A stretch of DNA of 64,000 bases from Tillandsia leiboldiana (Eukaryota > Streptophyta > Magnoliopsida > Poales > Bromeliaceae). Made by a program: the position numbers and the translations under genes. The notes beneath the pieces were generated by a model. It was not told the DNA's origin. It worked only from the letters and a program-made list of their open reading frames with translations, and did no database searches. Numbering within the stretch: the stretch's first letter is position 1; each line of letters starts with the position of its first letter. The stretch is taken from contig CM055081.1 of NCBI GenBank assembly GCA_029204045.2, positions 3,374,890-3,438,889 on the forward strand. Reading direction: 5' to 3'. This document shows, piece by piece, positions 1 to 12,557 of the stretch.

Positions 1-2469
1 CATTATCCAAAGAAACTAGGTTACAAAGTTCAGAAATTTTATTTGGAACTACATGTGCTGTCCAGAACAGTGCCCTGTGGGGAAGGTCCCTTCCAAATTT
101 CAGCTCAAAACTCCAAGTAGTTAGCTCAGGGGAAGCCGCGGACAAAACACTGACGGAGGAAACTGCAGTTGCAAGAACGATGAAGCACACAAAGTCGGGG
201 AAGAAGATGATGAAAAGATCCAAATCTTTTCAAAAATCCATAAGAGTGGTGGGAGGGCGTTTGGGCTTCTTCTCAATTAGCAAAAGCCCCAGCCAAACCC
301 TCAAACATGGAAGAGGAATCCCTATATAAAGGCACAATGCACTTCTGTCCAATTTTCAGCTCAAACCCTATGTTTCGGGCGCCCAAAAACACTGGACTTG
401 CGCCCGTACATGTGGCGGCCATTCGAGCAGCGCCCAAAATTGTGATCGCGCGTCCCCGCCCGACAGAGTGGTTGGCGCCGGCCAATGGGAGCCCACCACG
501 TGGAAAAGCAGCGTGGACGTCGCGTTGACTGTGCTGGGTCTTCCGCGCCCGCACGTCTGGCCAATCGCATGTTGCCACGTGTCCCCGCTCACACCAATCA
601 CGGAACGACACATGGAAAGGTTGACCCGGTGGTCCACGGCCCTACACACCTACTCCCGGGCGCCCAAATCCACTTCTGGGCGCCCGAATCTGCCCAAAAA
701 CACAAATTTATGTGTTTTTGATCAGTTTTTCGCGCTAAGTCCGTTTCTCACGTCCGTTTGGTGCGCAAACGCATTTGACACACTAAGATAGGTGTCTACA
801 TGCTGTTGACCACGTAGCCATGCAACATAGGGATTTGGGTCACCACACTCACTGCTCTCTTTTTCTTCTTTCCCTCACACTCTCTCATCTTTCTCTCTTC
901 ACAAACCAACCCTCAAGCTAGGGTTTGGAGAGGAGGAAGCTTGAAAAAATAAGAAGAAAAAGAATAAGAAGAAGGTCTTGGAGCTTGTTCTACTTATAAG
1001 TTGGGTTTTTGGATTTCTAGGTTAGGGCTTGCCTTAAATCCATTAGAATTGAGTTGTTTCAAGCTCCCACAAGATTCTAAACTAAATTCTTGTACGAAAT
1101 CTTTGAGATTTTGGGGTTAGTCCAAGAGATTTGGATTTTAGAATTTTTAAGGGGTTTTTGGTGAAGGTTGGGTTTTGATCTCTTTTGATCATGTAATCCC
1201 CTAATTTTGGACCCTAGAAATTCGTCTAACACGTTTAATTTCGTAGGCGACATCGTTACGGAGTTCAATTTGGCAAAACGGCCTAAAAACGCCATTCTTG
1301 CATTCGTTACCCCTTAAGAGCACCAAGACAAAGTCGAATTTTAAATTCCTCGGAACCATAGGCGTGAGGCATCGATTTGAGGTGGGCGGTGCTTTCCGAA
1401 GTGGACGAATGTCCCATATATCTATGTTTCTATTATAGCCAATAGATACATATATAGTTATCTATGTTTATATATATGTAGTATGGGTTGATGCATGAGA
1501 GGTTAGTGTTGCATGTGTGACTGTGATTCCTAACATGCTTCCAAATCTGAATTGGGTGACATGAGTCAAGATCCAAAGGTGGAAGGTATGAGAATTGGGT
1601 CATTCAGAAACAAAAGCCCTAAAAATGCATTAAAGGTTAGTGTGGTCTTAGTAAAACAAGTATTGGAACTTGGTTGTAACATAGGGTTGGACAAAACATA
1701 GAAATAATCATCCTAGATCGAGTGGCATCTAGTCTATGTAGAGTGTTAGCTACATTATGGTTGTATAGTACCCTTAGTTGAGATAGACATTATGGATGGT
1801 TGGTTTTTCCAGAGTAGTGTGTTGGGTTGTAGAGTCCTCTAGACCAGAGACGAGATTATACTCACATAGTCTGTATCGGCTCGAGGAGGTCGCTCCTCTT
1901 GAGCAGTGTATTCCGGAGTATCACGCATGGGGTTGTCATATATTCCCCCAGTAGACGGTCACCATAGTGGTGATAGTTCATCCAGGGTTAGTGTTGTGAG
2001 TGGGCTCGACGTGAGGCAAGCACGGTGATTGGGTCATGTGATAATGGGCCTTGTTGAGTTCAGTATTGATGCATATTCCCCAAGGCATATAGTAGTGCTT
2101 CTTTTACTCGCACAGTACGGTAGTTTACTGCCTTTCTTATTATCTACTTATGTCTTGCTTAGTCCTACTAGGAAAGGCGCCCGGGTCGAGGCCGAACACA
2201 CTGGAAATTTCTTTAGTTCTCACCCTCTGTTTTTGCAGAGCCCTCACTGAGCGCAGCGCAGGATCGCAACAAGGGCATCGCACTCTAGATTGTGGCCTCA
2301 GGTGTAGGTCACCCTGGTTGTGAGAGAGAGTTTTTCTTTTTTTTGAGCGAACTTGTGCACGTTAATATTTTGTAAAAGAAATGTAATGTACTGAATTATA
2401 TTAAAGACTTGTGAGATGTAATTTGTATTGGTAAATGTTTAGTTTAGTTTTATTTCTCGCTTTATGATA

Positions 2470-2507
<38 letters not shown>

Positions 2508-2647
2508 TTGTTTGTATGTTTAAATTTCATGTTGAAATTCATACGCTGGCTATAGGTACGCCTTGGGCGGTTCAGGGAAAACTCTATCCGTTCGGCGGTC
2601 CGTGCACGATCCCAAACCAATCAAACAGGCGGGCTCGGGGTGTGACA
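1..2647 (+). mobile_element. Ty3/Gypsy LTR (solo or 5'-clipped by the window)
   Basis: This stretch ends in the LTR-like terminus TGTGACA at 2641-2647 and has no coding frame. A TATA-like CTATATAAAGG lies near 322-332 and may be the LTR promoter. The segment near 2211-2236 (TAGTTCTCACCCTCTG followed by GCAGAGCC) is shared with the reverse complement of 62827-64000, so both belong to one LTR family. The 5' end is not seen; the first bases resemble the interior of an LTR starting just before the window. The base run after the end is GAACT, the candidate target duplication, but its partner lies outside or is unrecognised. Confidence 0.55.
2474..2505. repeat. (CT)n microsatellite
   Basis: An uninterrupted CT run of about 16 units lies near the 3' end of the LTR. 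Confidence 0.95.
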
Positions 2648-3656
2648 GAACTAGTTGCGAACAGCTCGATCAGGAGATTGCCCTAGAAAAAGAATTGTCA
2701 AGATTCTTATTTATATGAAGTTTTGTCACATCTAAACTATTAAACTCTACTTGCTATTGGAAATATATTGGTGTAATGTTGAAAATTAATTTTCTGCAAT
2801 TTATATTCTTGTCTATATTTTATATTTTCCAAGAATTAATGATCAAACCGAACACAATCGAGCTTAACACAATCGAGCTTAATTACCTAAGATCAAGCTC
2901 GGCTCATTTGGTAACCGTGTTGCTTGTGACTGGCCCGTCTTGGTTGAACTAATTCTCAAACCAAAAATGAGCAGCTATTTGCAAACAACTAGCTCAATTG
3001 ACAACTCCAGTTCTCCAAATTAGATGTACAAGTTGTCTATGGGGACACGAGCATCGAGCCACTGTGCTGCTTCTGCAACGAGAGTGGACGGGAAGAGAAA
3101 CACGCGTCTCTGTCCGACGTGGAGCGCAATTTACCTACTAATAGTTGGGTTGATGTTGTACCTGGTCATTTAAATCAGACGTCCATTTCCGTACAATGAG
3201 GAGTTTACTATGGTTAGTGCAGTTTGACTCGCTAATCATGTCTTTGTACACAGGTCGACTACAGAGCTAACTCTAGCTGAGCGAAAGTACCCAGAGTCAA
3301 GGTGTGAACCATCCAAGAGGAAAACTATTACGGCGAGCGGCTAGAGTAGTTAGGAGCTAAGGAGCAAGACAATAGGTAAGAGAAAAGGCGGTAAACTCTG
3401 AGTAGCGTGCCGGCAAACGCGAGCCACCAAGATGCAAGCAACATAGGCTTGCCTCGGCAAGGGTCGCTGAGGGACTCATGCCATGCCATGAGGCTACCAA
3501 GTTATACCCCCTAGTATGTCAAATCCTATCCTAGAGGATACACATCAGATAAAACGTCCATATGGCAAAATATCTTTACAAATTAAGGAATGTTATTCTT
3601 TTAAGTGTTACTAAGGATTCCCGTCGAATGTTACCTTCATAGATTAATAGTGTCTA

Positions 3657-3659
<3 letters not shown>

Positions 3660-3707
<48 letters not shown>
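3660..3707. repeat. (TA)n microsatellite
   Basis: A pure TA run of about 24 units. Open frames across it give only Tyr-Ile repeats and are artefacts. Confidence 0.95.
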
Positions 3708-3710
<3 letters not shown>

Positions 3711-6700
3711 GGATTTTGATTATTTTATACGTGTAGTCTAAAATATCATATGAATTTGCCAATATATTAATAACTAACAGAAAGACACTTTGCAAGGACC
3801 CAATATAAATGATGAAATCAAAGTTGTCAGTTTCTGTTACTTGGAATTGAAGCCACATTCATCAACATCAGCAGAGACCAATCCAAACTACAGCAATAAT
3901 TGTAGGTTCCCTCTGTCCCAAATGGAAACAAAAGGGCCCCCCCCATATTTGCTCAAAGAATAACGCATTCCCCTAGCTGCAAAGCTGCAACAACAGGTGT
4001 GCTGTCTTGTGTTGTTCTATTTTGGACTTGTTTAGTGGGAAAAAAAACTGCTTGTATCTTTTGGCCTTTTTTTTACTGTGCTAGATTGCACAAGGCCACA
4101 TTCATCTGAATATCAACAGTAACAAGTGGAGAGTCACTCCAAAGCAAAAGGAACAAACAAACCCTACAACAGCTACGGCTACAGCTACAAATGATTTGAT
4201 TTTTCTTTTCAAATTAGGCAATGAAACTCTGCTCCTAATTGGACAAACACTCTGAAGTGAAAATTTTCTTTTCTAACCAAGAAACTCATTTCACCTTCCA
4301 TTCAGTGTGATCTTTCACTCACATTTTTTTCAGTTCACATTTCAATAGTAGCACGAATACCTTCATTTAAGAGTACATTTTTGGTGCAGAGAAGTTGCTT
4401 CAAGGAAATTATATATATATATATATATATTATGCGTTTCTGATTTAGCCTCTATTGCAATCAATTTCACTATAATTGTTCCTTTCTCCCACAATTTACT
4501 AAAACATATGAACAGTTCCGGTAGTATCGAGATAAACTAATGGTCTATAGAATTCAATTTCATTCAAACAACAGCTGCGTGCGCTCGTTTAAAACGGCCA
4601 TTCACCCCTTTTGTGAAATTATCTTGCTTATTTTTATTTAATCCAAGCGCAGCTACAAAATATTAATTTATCCCAAAATCAAGATTTTGCTTACAATTAT
4701 TTTTTTTAAAAAAAAAAGAAAATCTAAAAACTGAAGTGCAGCATATGTTAAAGATGCGAACTAAAAAATATGAAAATAAAAAGTACAGGAACCAATTTGC
4801 AATAGCAGGATGGTACACTTATATTTTACCCATTTGTGTTTAACAAACACCATGCTGCTGATTCTTGGAATACCAAAGCTCTTCAAAGCGGTGCTTTATC
4901 ACAGGTGGATAGAGAACATATCACACCCACCAAACAAATGAGACCCAACAGCCATTCAAAAGGGTCAGCAGCACTTGTGGAATCGATGGAACAGAGTTCT
5001 GGAGCTACACAGCCTGTCAGGGACCACTGAATTGAGGTTTTGTTCATGAGTGCCTTTGAAGATTCCAAAAACTCTGCGCAAGATTGGATCTAAAAGGTTG
5101 ACCGCTCGACCAATCTCGCTCGCTTAAGCACAGGTCCACTACAACTTTTCTAACAGATCTTGCCTTGGAATCGTTTATTCTGTACGCGGCCATGTAGCAC
5201 AGCATGCAAACAAGAGTCTGAAGTGGATGCCATGGAAATGACTACAGAAGAGAAACATAGCAGATAATAATTTACACCTTTTATCTCTGACTTATTTGTG
5301 TTTATACCATGAATCACCTGTCTTTCAATCCTAAGTAGAGCAAATGTTCTTTCGGAAACTCTGTAACCTTTCTTTGGAACAATTTGCTTGCTTCAGTCTC
5401 TTTCTTATTGGCTTGATGGCGTGCTTATGTTCAAGATATACTGATGCAAGGCACGATGAAAGAAAAGGCGGAAAAAAAAAATTCAAAAGACATAAGGGAA
5501 GAAAAGGGCCTCAGATAAATTAACAGTATATGCCAACAATAATCACCGCTCTCCCCCTTCGAGCGCCAAATTTGACATGCCCCTACACCAGCCATCATGA
5601 TGGCTAATCAGTAAATCATTATGATATTATTCAAGAGAAAAACATAGGTTAAGCAACAAAGAATATAAAATCTACTGTCCAGCGTAATTCTCGAAGCAGG
5701 GAAAAAGGTATATACAAATGAATCGTCAGAGGAACAAAACAATATGAGCAGCAGAGCTCTACCCGGTAAGAGTTTCAAATGCAATTGTGCATTCCAATTT
5801 CCATAATGTTAGAAATGATGTGGTGGTTGATGAAATTTAGCAAGGATAGATCCAAAATGTTTTTGTTGGATTATCCAAATACACAGAAAAGATCTCCAAT
5901 GCAATCCTCGTGCCAAATTTTTTCAAAAAAAAAGGAAAAAATAACCAAACAACCATACAATCAACGATCATGCTTTGTTATGTGAACTTTGATTCACCTG
6001 TGTGAAAGAGTACGGAGCTATCAAGCTCATTTATTACGAGAAACTGAGGAATAGCGGATCATTCAAACATAGCTGCAGAGCATTAACGACAGTTGAAAGT
6101 CCACACATACTTTTATCCCAAAGAAATTTGACTACATAGCTCACCGTTAAGCGAGATTCATGGAGAGTGAAAAAGAAGAATGTCAAAGTTGGAAAACTAG
6201 AAAAAAAAATTTATCTATATTGCTAAGATGATTGCTTAAAACATGATATTCTATTTTTTATTCATTGTACTTCCACAAGGCGAAACTGTTGTTGCTGTCA
6301 TTTCTATGCTAGGTTTTGCATGAAAACCTACTTATTCAATCCAATGATTAATAAAACTGGATTCAATGGGTGTTTGCTTCAGCCATTCAGTTAATTTAAC
6401 TGAAATATAACTCCACGATAAATAATAAAAAATGCCGACATCGAGACAATTGCTAAGATTGTAACTACAAGCACTCAAATCAAAAGAGAGAATTCCCATT
6501 TGTATACCACAACATGATTAGTCAAATACATTTTATCATTAATTTGGTTTACACAAATTATAAATAGAAAAATTATGGGCAACTCAAGATGTGTTTCTGC
6601 TAAATAGCGAAGCAATGAAAAGATATATATTTTAGCAATATAGTTATAAGCGTATCACACTAAAGCTATAAGAAAGGTGACGAAATGGACTGCACCAAAT

Positions 6701-7270
6701 AATGTCCAAGAAAAGCAAATAATAACACAAACTGCTGCTTCTCCGCCCAAATGGAGAGATTTTGAATCCATGAAACTGTGGGTGAAAAACTACTTCAACT
6801 TTTTTTTGTATAGATATTTACTAATTGCCTAATTGGGTGAGACTCTGCATTGCGATGAAAAAGACCGATAAGAAAACCTACATGATGAAAAGAAGACAAG
6901 TGGAACTCAACAACCAAAAAGAAATCCAAATGCATAACCATCAACAAGAGTCGACTTAGATATCATCTCATAAACACAGCCCCAGTATGAAAGAGCCACG
7001 TTCGCTCCTTAAATAAGCCTGACGATTAATGACCCCAAACAGCCTTTTTCCAATTTGATAATGCTAACAAGCTAACGACCTATTAAATAAAATTACCATT
7101 TTCATTTCCACAATGAATTTATACTAGTTAAATCTTGAAATACAACATTCAGATCCTCTTTATTGCGAACCATGAACCATAAAATCGATTTTATCATAAC
7201 TATAGACGCCATTTTATATATATAATGCTATGTAAGACTTCATAGGTCAGGGCCAGCTCACGGCCCACAG

Positions 7271-7410
7271 GAACGGGTGTTCTTCTATAACAAGAAGTAC
7301 GTTGCAATTCATGTTAAGAAAGTTTTGTTGCTCCTATCAGGAAGGGGAGTTCTTCTATGACAAGATGTATGTTGCAATTCATGTTGAGAAAGTTTTGTTG
7401 CTCCTATCAC
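7271..7410. repeat. 70-bp tandem duplication
   Basis: Two adjacent 70-bp copies (7271-7340 and 7341-7410) differ at a few positions. Both contain GTTGCAATTCATGTT and end in TTGCTCCTATCA. No transposon end is recognised around them. Confidence 0.85.
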
Positions 7411-9120
7411 ACAAGCATGGAATGTGTTTCTTGTTTTAGTGGTTGGTAAGGAAAGCAAAATGATCAAGGGAACAGAGCATGTTCCCTTCAAATCAAAAGG
7501 AAAATACATAAGCAAACTGACCATTATTCAGTCCAAGCTCACCAAGGCTTTGATTATCATAGACTAGGGTCAGGTTTTTGACCACCAACTCTAGATATGG
7601 GCCACAAAACACAAGATTACTGAATGTTCTTTGAATATAAAGATTTCCATGCTCTTCTCACGTTGTTTAAAAACCCTTACTGATGGAAAGTCAAAAAAAA
7701 ATCATTGTTCTCTCTTTTTTCTATACATTGTTATATTAACATTACATTTCTACACATTTTGTTTCATGTGAAGTTGTGAACTGTATATGCACCAACATAT
7801 GCACCATCTTGTCACCAAATCAATTATGAGATAGCGTGGCCAACAACAAACTTTCCACTTATTAGAACATTGGAGAATTGGCGCTTTGGCTCATATGATT
7901 GCTATTTCAACACAAGAACTGTCTAGAGGGTAGTTTTTGGCTTATGGATTCCATAAGCCCATATAGCAAGAAACAATTTACAATAGTCTCCTGGTAAATT
8001 GCCATGATGGATCCCAAACTTTCTTATGAAGTTTTAGTTTGGTTCTTGTCCTTTTAAAGTGGATAATTGACACCTTAAACATATGTAAGTGTTTAAAGTC
8101 CTCTTTGTCATCTCCAATAGAGCTGCAACAAAAGCTAATATGGTTGCCCAACTACTAACTATGCCACCAGTCAAAATAAATTGGTATAGCTTCCATTGCA
8201 GTTTTGTCTTTTGCTCAATTTAAGCTGAAGTAGGTGCCATGTAAGCCATTGTCAGCTCATGTTTCTACTCAGCAGGAGATGGATGTAACAGGTTTACTCA
8301 AAAACCAATCAAAGTTCAGAGTGTTGCTTATCCACTTCAAAGAAAAGGGACCAAATTAAAAGTTTTGAAAAAGTTTGGAGAACATCAGTTAAATTTACAC
8401 ATTAATCTTCAGGCCTTGGCAAGTCTATCTCTTATTTAGCTTTTCTTAATTAGGACGCGACATCAATATTTAGAGGGTAGATTTTAGACTACAAGCCTAG
8501 GTAACACGAGCTGTTTCCAACTACTCATCTGACGCGGGACCTATGATGCCTAGATACTCTAAAATACAGTCCGTTCCCATATCCGATACGTATGATGCCT
8601 AGATACTCTAAAATATGTGCCCAATACGTATCGTATACGGGATTGAAGTATCTGAAATTTAAAAAAAAAGAATTAAAAAATCAGATACAGATCGGATACG
8701 TTGGGATACGGCGGGACACTTTTCGAAATACGGCAGGACGCGTTTCAAGATACGGGCGGGATATGAAAGGCGTATTTTCGAATCTAAACAGATCGGATTT
8801 TAAATTTTTTAAAAATACCCGCATCCAAAACCATACGAAATAAAAATAAACTATATTTCTTTTCGGTCTAGACGGGTCGGATTTTAAAATTTTTAAAAAT
8901 GCCCGCATCCAAAACCATAAGAAATTAAAAAAACACTCTATTTCCTTTGTGCTACGATCAATTCCTCTTTTATTTTGTTCTGAGATAGAGAGAGCGAGAG
9001 AGCGGAACCCCGGACCCTTTTTTGGCTAGCGGAAACGATAGTGGAGATTGGAAACCCTAAACCCCGAACCCTGCTTGTGGTCATCTTCCTCATGGACGCT
9101 TGAGGCCAGAAGCAAGCTTC

Positions 9121-9122
<2 letters not shown>

Positions 9123-9161
<39 letters not shown>
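9123..9161. repeat. (CT)n microsatellite
   Basis: A CT run of about 19 units in the probable leader of the hAT transposase; a second, interrupted CT tract lies near 9240-9255. Confidence 0.95.
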
Positions 9162-9165
<4 letters not shown>

Positions 9166-9711
9166 TCTCATATTAAACTCCAAAAGCTTTTAAATCTCTT
9201 TCTTTCTCTCTCTTATTAAACTATATGGGCTTTTAAATCTCTCTCTCTCTCTCTCTTTCTTTTTTCTTTGGTATTAAATGCCATAGGTTTAGGTGTTTAG
9301 GGTTTGACAGTTGCTTCTATTTTTAAAATTGGCTAATAATGTTACTAACCTACAAAGATTATACAAAAAAACTAGTTTTTTTCTCTGTTTTTTTTTTTTA
9401 AATGCTAGCATATTTTCTTTTGTTAAAGTCTTAAAGATTTATAGTTTACATACTAGAAGTTAGAACCTTATACAATTATACTATTAGAAAATAGGCAAAA
9501 TATGATTGAAGGATTAATTATTTTAAGAATAATTTTATTTAATCAATCCAGAGAGGTTTTATGGCAATTAAATGATTGCTAAGGATCTCACATATCACAT
9601 ATGTAATTGTATTGTACTTTTCTATGTGTATGACTGTATGTGTTATATATTGTTATAATTTATAAATAATGTTATGTTAATTATATCTATTTATCTTAAC
9701 ATGCATAGGAA

Positions 9712-12020
9712 ATGAATAGCGAAAGTCAAGCTTCTACCGGTGGTAGTGGTAGCGGTAGCGGTGTTAGTGGTACCGGAGGTAGTGGTAGTGGTAGTTCAAG
9801 TAGCATTAATGATAATACTACATTATGGAAATATGTAAGAAAGGTGAAAAAGTTAGGGGATGGTGGAGGAAACATGAGATTTGAATGCAACTTTTGCAAA
9901 CAAGTTTATAATGGATCATATTATAGTGTTAAAGTTCATTTGTTGAGAATTTCAGCACAAGGAATCAAAGGTTGCTCTAAGGTTACTACCGATAATATTG
10001 CGGAGATGATAAGACTTGTTGAAGAGGTAGAGTTAAGGTTAAGTAATTATGTTTCTAAACAAGTTCCTTTGCCAAAAACTACTACCAATCTTTCTTCTGA
10101 CACAAAAGTATAGAAAGTATAGGGGTGCAGTTTTTTGAGTCAAGAAGAAGAAGGGCAACATCAACACGTGAAACAGCTCTAGAGAAGTATTTCAATGTGG
10201 CTGTTCAAAATCAGCTACATTGCAAGATTGCTAGAATATTTTATTCTGGTGGTTTGCCCTTTAATCTTGCAAGAAACCCTTATTATGTTAGCTCCTATAC
10301 TTTTGCAGCTAATCATAATATTTCAGATTATATATCTCCCAATTATAATATGTTGAGAACTAGTTTTCTTCAACAAGAAAGGACAAATATTGAGAGGTTA
10401 TTGGAGCTTATAAAAAGCACCTGGAAGGAGAAGGATTTAAGCGTTGTATGTGATGGATGGACTGATGCACAAAGGCTTTTAATTAACTATTTGGGCGTAA
10501 CAGAGAATGGACCGATGTTCCTAAAAGCAGTAAATTGCGAAGGGGAGTATAAGGATAAATATTTTATTGCTAACATGATTTCGAAAGTTATTGAAGTTGG
10601 ACCCCAAAATGTGGTCCAAGTGATAGAAGATAATGCTCCGATATGCAAAGTTGCGAGAATGTTGATTAAAGTGCAATTTCCTTCAATATTTTGGACTCCT
10701 TGTGTTGTGCACACATTGAACCTTGCATTAAAAAATATTACTCCTTGTGTTGTGCACACATTGAACCTTGCATTAAAAAATATTTGTGAGGCTAAGAATA
10801 CCGAGGCCAATGAAGTTACTTTTGATGAATGCAGTTAGATTACTATCATAGCGGAAGACGTAGTATGCATCAAGAATTTTCCATGAGGTTGGCAATCTTT
10901 AATGAGTTTGTCAACTTGAAAATGCTTGCGGTGGCCGAGACTAGATTCGCTTCGGTAATCGTCATGCTAAGACAATTCAAGCAAATCCAACGGGGTCTCC
11001 AAAATATGGTAATTAGTAACAAGTGGGCTAGCTATAGGGAGGATGATGTGGGAAAAGCACAATTTGTAAAAGATAGAATTCTCAACGACTTGTGGTGGGA
11101 TCAAATTAACTATATTCTTTTTTTCACCGAACCCATATATGAGATGCTTCGGATAGCCGATACCAACAAGCCTTGCTTACATTTGATATATGAAATGTGG
11201 GACTCTATAATTGAAAAGGTGAAAGTTGCTATATATATAGGCGTGAAGGAAAGAAAGAAGACGAGGAATTGTTATTTTATTCTGTTGTGCACAAAATTTT
11301 GATTGACCGATGGGCTGAAAGCAATACTCCTCTTCATTGCTTGGCGCATTCTTTGAACCCTAGGTAATTTTTTTTTTCCTAAACCTCATATATATATTTG
11401 TTCATTTGTATTTTATAATACACCATCGTATCCTAATTTTTATTTTTCTTGTATTCATTAGATACTATAGCTCGTCGTGGATTAATGAGGATCCAAATCG
11501 AGTTCTGCCGCATAAGGATTTGGAGATATCATACATGAGAAACAATTGCTTAAAAAGATTTTTTCCAAATAACGAAGAAAGAAGAGTTGTTAATGAGGAA
11601 TTTGCAAATTTTTCTACTGCCGGAGAGTGATTTGATGAGCATGACTCAATTTAAGATAGGGAGGTTCTTGACCCAAAGAACTGGTGGGTCATTCATGGTG
11701 CTGCAGCATATATGCCCCAAAATTTAGCCCTAAAGTTACTTAGCCAACCTTGCTCCTCTTCATGTTGCGAGCGGAATTGGAGTACCTACTCATTCATTCA
11801 CTCCATGAAAAGAAATAAGATTACACCACGAACCGAAGGATAAGTATATGTACATACTAATCTTCGCCTTTTATCAAGGAAGGCTCTAGAATATATAAAA
11901 GGAGAGACCGATAGGTGGAATGTTCGAGGAGATTCTTTTGACACATTTGATAGTGTTGGTGTTCTTGAAATTTCAAATCTTTCACTTGATGGCCCAGATT
12001 TGGAGAGTGGTATTTATTGA
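9712..12020 (+). pseudogene. hAT transposase with BED zinc finger (broken)
   Basis: This is a cut-and-paste transposase relic. The first block (9712-10113) starts with a Gly/Ser-rich tail and then a BED-type zinc finger: Trp-Lys-Tyr-Val, CNFC, and the following His and Cys. The second block (10125-10825) matches the DUF659 catalytic region with CDGWTD and a VIEDNAP motif. The block at 10830-11300 contains the conserved VAETRFASVIVML segment. A GT-AG intron is visible at 11364-11461, splitting the LNPRYYSSSW segment. The last block (about 11672-12020) is the hAT dimerisation domain, with SQPCSSSCCERNWSTYSFIH. Damage includes a frameshift near 10113, a stop and frameshift near 10838-10880, a stop at 11840 and a 45-bp in-frame duplication at 10695-10784. 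It is very unlikely to be active. The family assignment is secure from the motifs. Confidence 0.88.
10695..10784 (+). repeat. 45-bp exact in-frame duplication in the hAT transposase
   Basis: Two exact 45-bp units (10695-10739, 10740-10784) double a 15-residue segment that starts TPCVVHTLNLAL. Because 45 is a multiple of three, the frame is kept. Confidence 0.95.
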
Positions 12021-12557
12021 TGATTCCAATGAGAATGAAACTAAACCAAATTAAAGCCTTTTGATGAAAACCTCTCCTTTTCTTTTTGTTGTTTTGGATG
12101 TGGACAATTCATGTAAGTTGTAAAATGAATATTATGATGTTTTGTGGTATGGTAAATGAAAATACTATATTTGTTTTGCTTTTAGCCATTTGTTTATTTT
12201 TTATATTTCAATACGTCATGAAATATAATCAACATAAATTTATTTATATGTATTAAAATAATATTTTATTTAAGTACTCCCGGCATATCGTATTCTAGAG
12301 TTTTGGAACGATCCCGTATCGTGTTGTATCCGTATCCGTGCTACATAGTACGGGACACATTGCGAATGCATGAACAACACGAACAACACGTGTCCTCTAC
12401 ACGTCATCCCAAATTTTTAAAAAAAAAAGTTGGGCAGATATTGCATCAGGCATGTCCCGTGAGAATCTTTTTGGCAGACCTATTTCTAACAAATCCATTA
12501 AGTGAGACCAAACCAAAAACAACTAAAGAACGACCTATTATTAAAGAATGAAGCTAA
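12021..12557. other. 3' flank of the hAT element
   Basis: The stretch holds the AT-rich 3' non-coding part of the hAT element and its GTATCC-rich subterminal region (12284-12360), then about 140 bases of unassigned DNA up to the next transposon. No gene is visible. Confidence 0.5.

Larger units (their letters stand above)
2648..8500. other. Gene-poor AT-rich stretch, no recognisable gene
   Basis: I find no protein family, tRNA or transposon terminus that I can support here. Open frames are short (under 75 codons) and none resembles a known family. The stretch holds a 16-bp doubled motif (AACACAATCGAGCTTA at about 2851-2882), TA runs at 3660-3707 and 4410-4430, and a 70-bp tandem duplication at 7271-7410. 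A segment around 3250-3340 on the plus strand reads as a coding-like fragment of about 30 codons, but I cannot assign it. Confidence 0.6.
8530..12420 (+). mobile_element. Degraded hAT-superfamily DNA transposon
   Basis: The outer limits are inferred. A transposase pseudogene of the hAT superfamily (9712-12020) is flanked on both sides by DNA rich in GATACG, GTATCC and CGGGAC motifs (8540-8770 and 12284-12360), which suggests subterminal transposase-binding repeats. A leader with CT tracts and an AAACCCTAAACCCC-like segment precedes the coding part. I could not identify exact terminal inverted repeats or an 8-bp target duplication, so the ends are approximate. Confidence 0.55.

Noticed and set aside
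3637..3858. Minus-strand 73-codon frame across a TA repeat
   Set aside because: Much of it is a Tyr-Ile translation of the TA microsatellite at 3660-3707, with no family signal.
4836..5068. Overlapping short frames on both strands
   Set aside because: About 60 codons each, no recognisable motif, no splice context; could be an exon of an unknown gene but not supportable.
9712..12420. The hAT transposase as the driver of the hAT-type MITEs
   Set aside because: Its flanks carry GATACG/CGGGAC motifs and no CAAGGATTTAAG ends, so a link is not supported.
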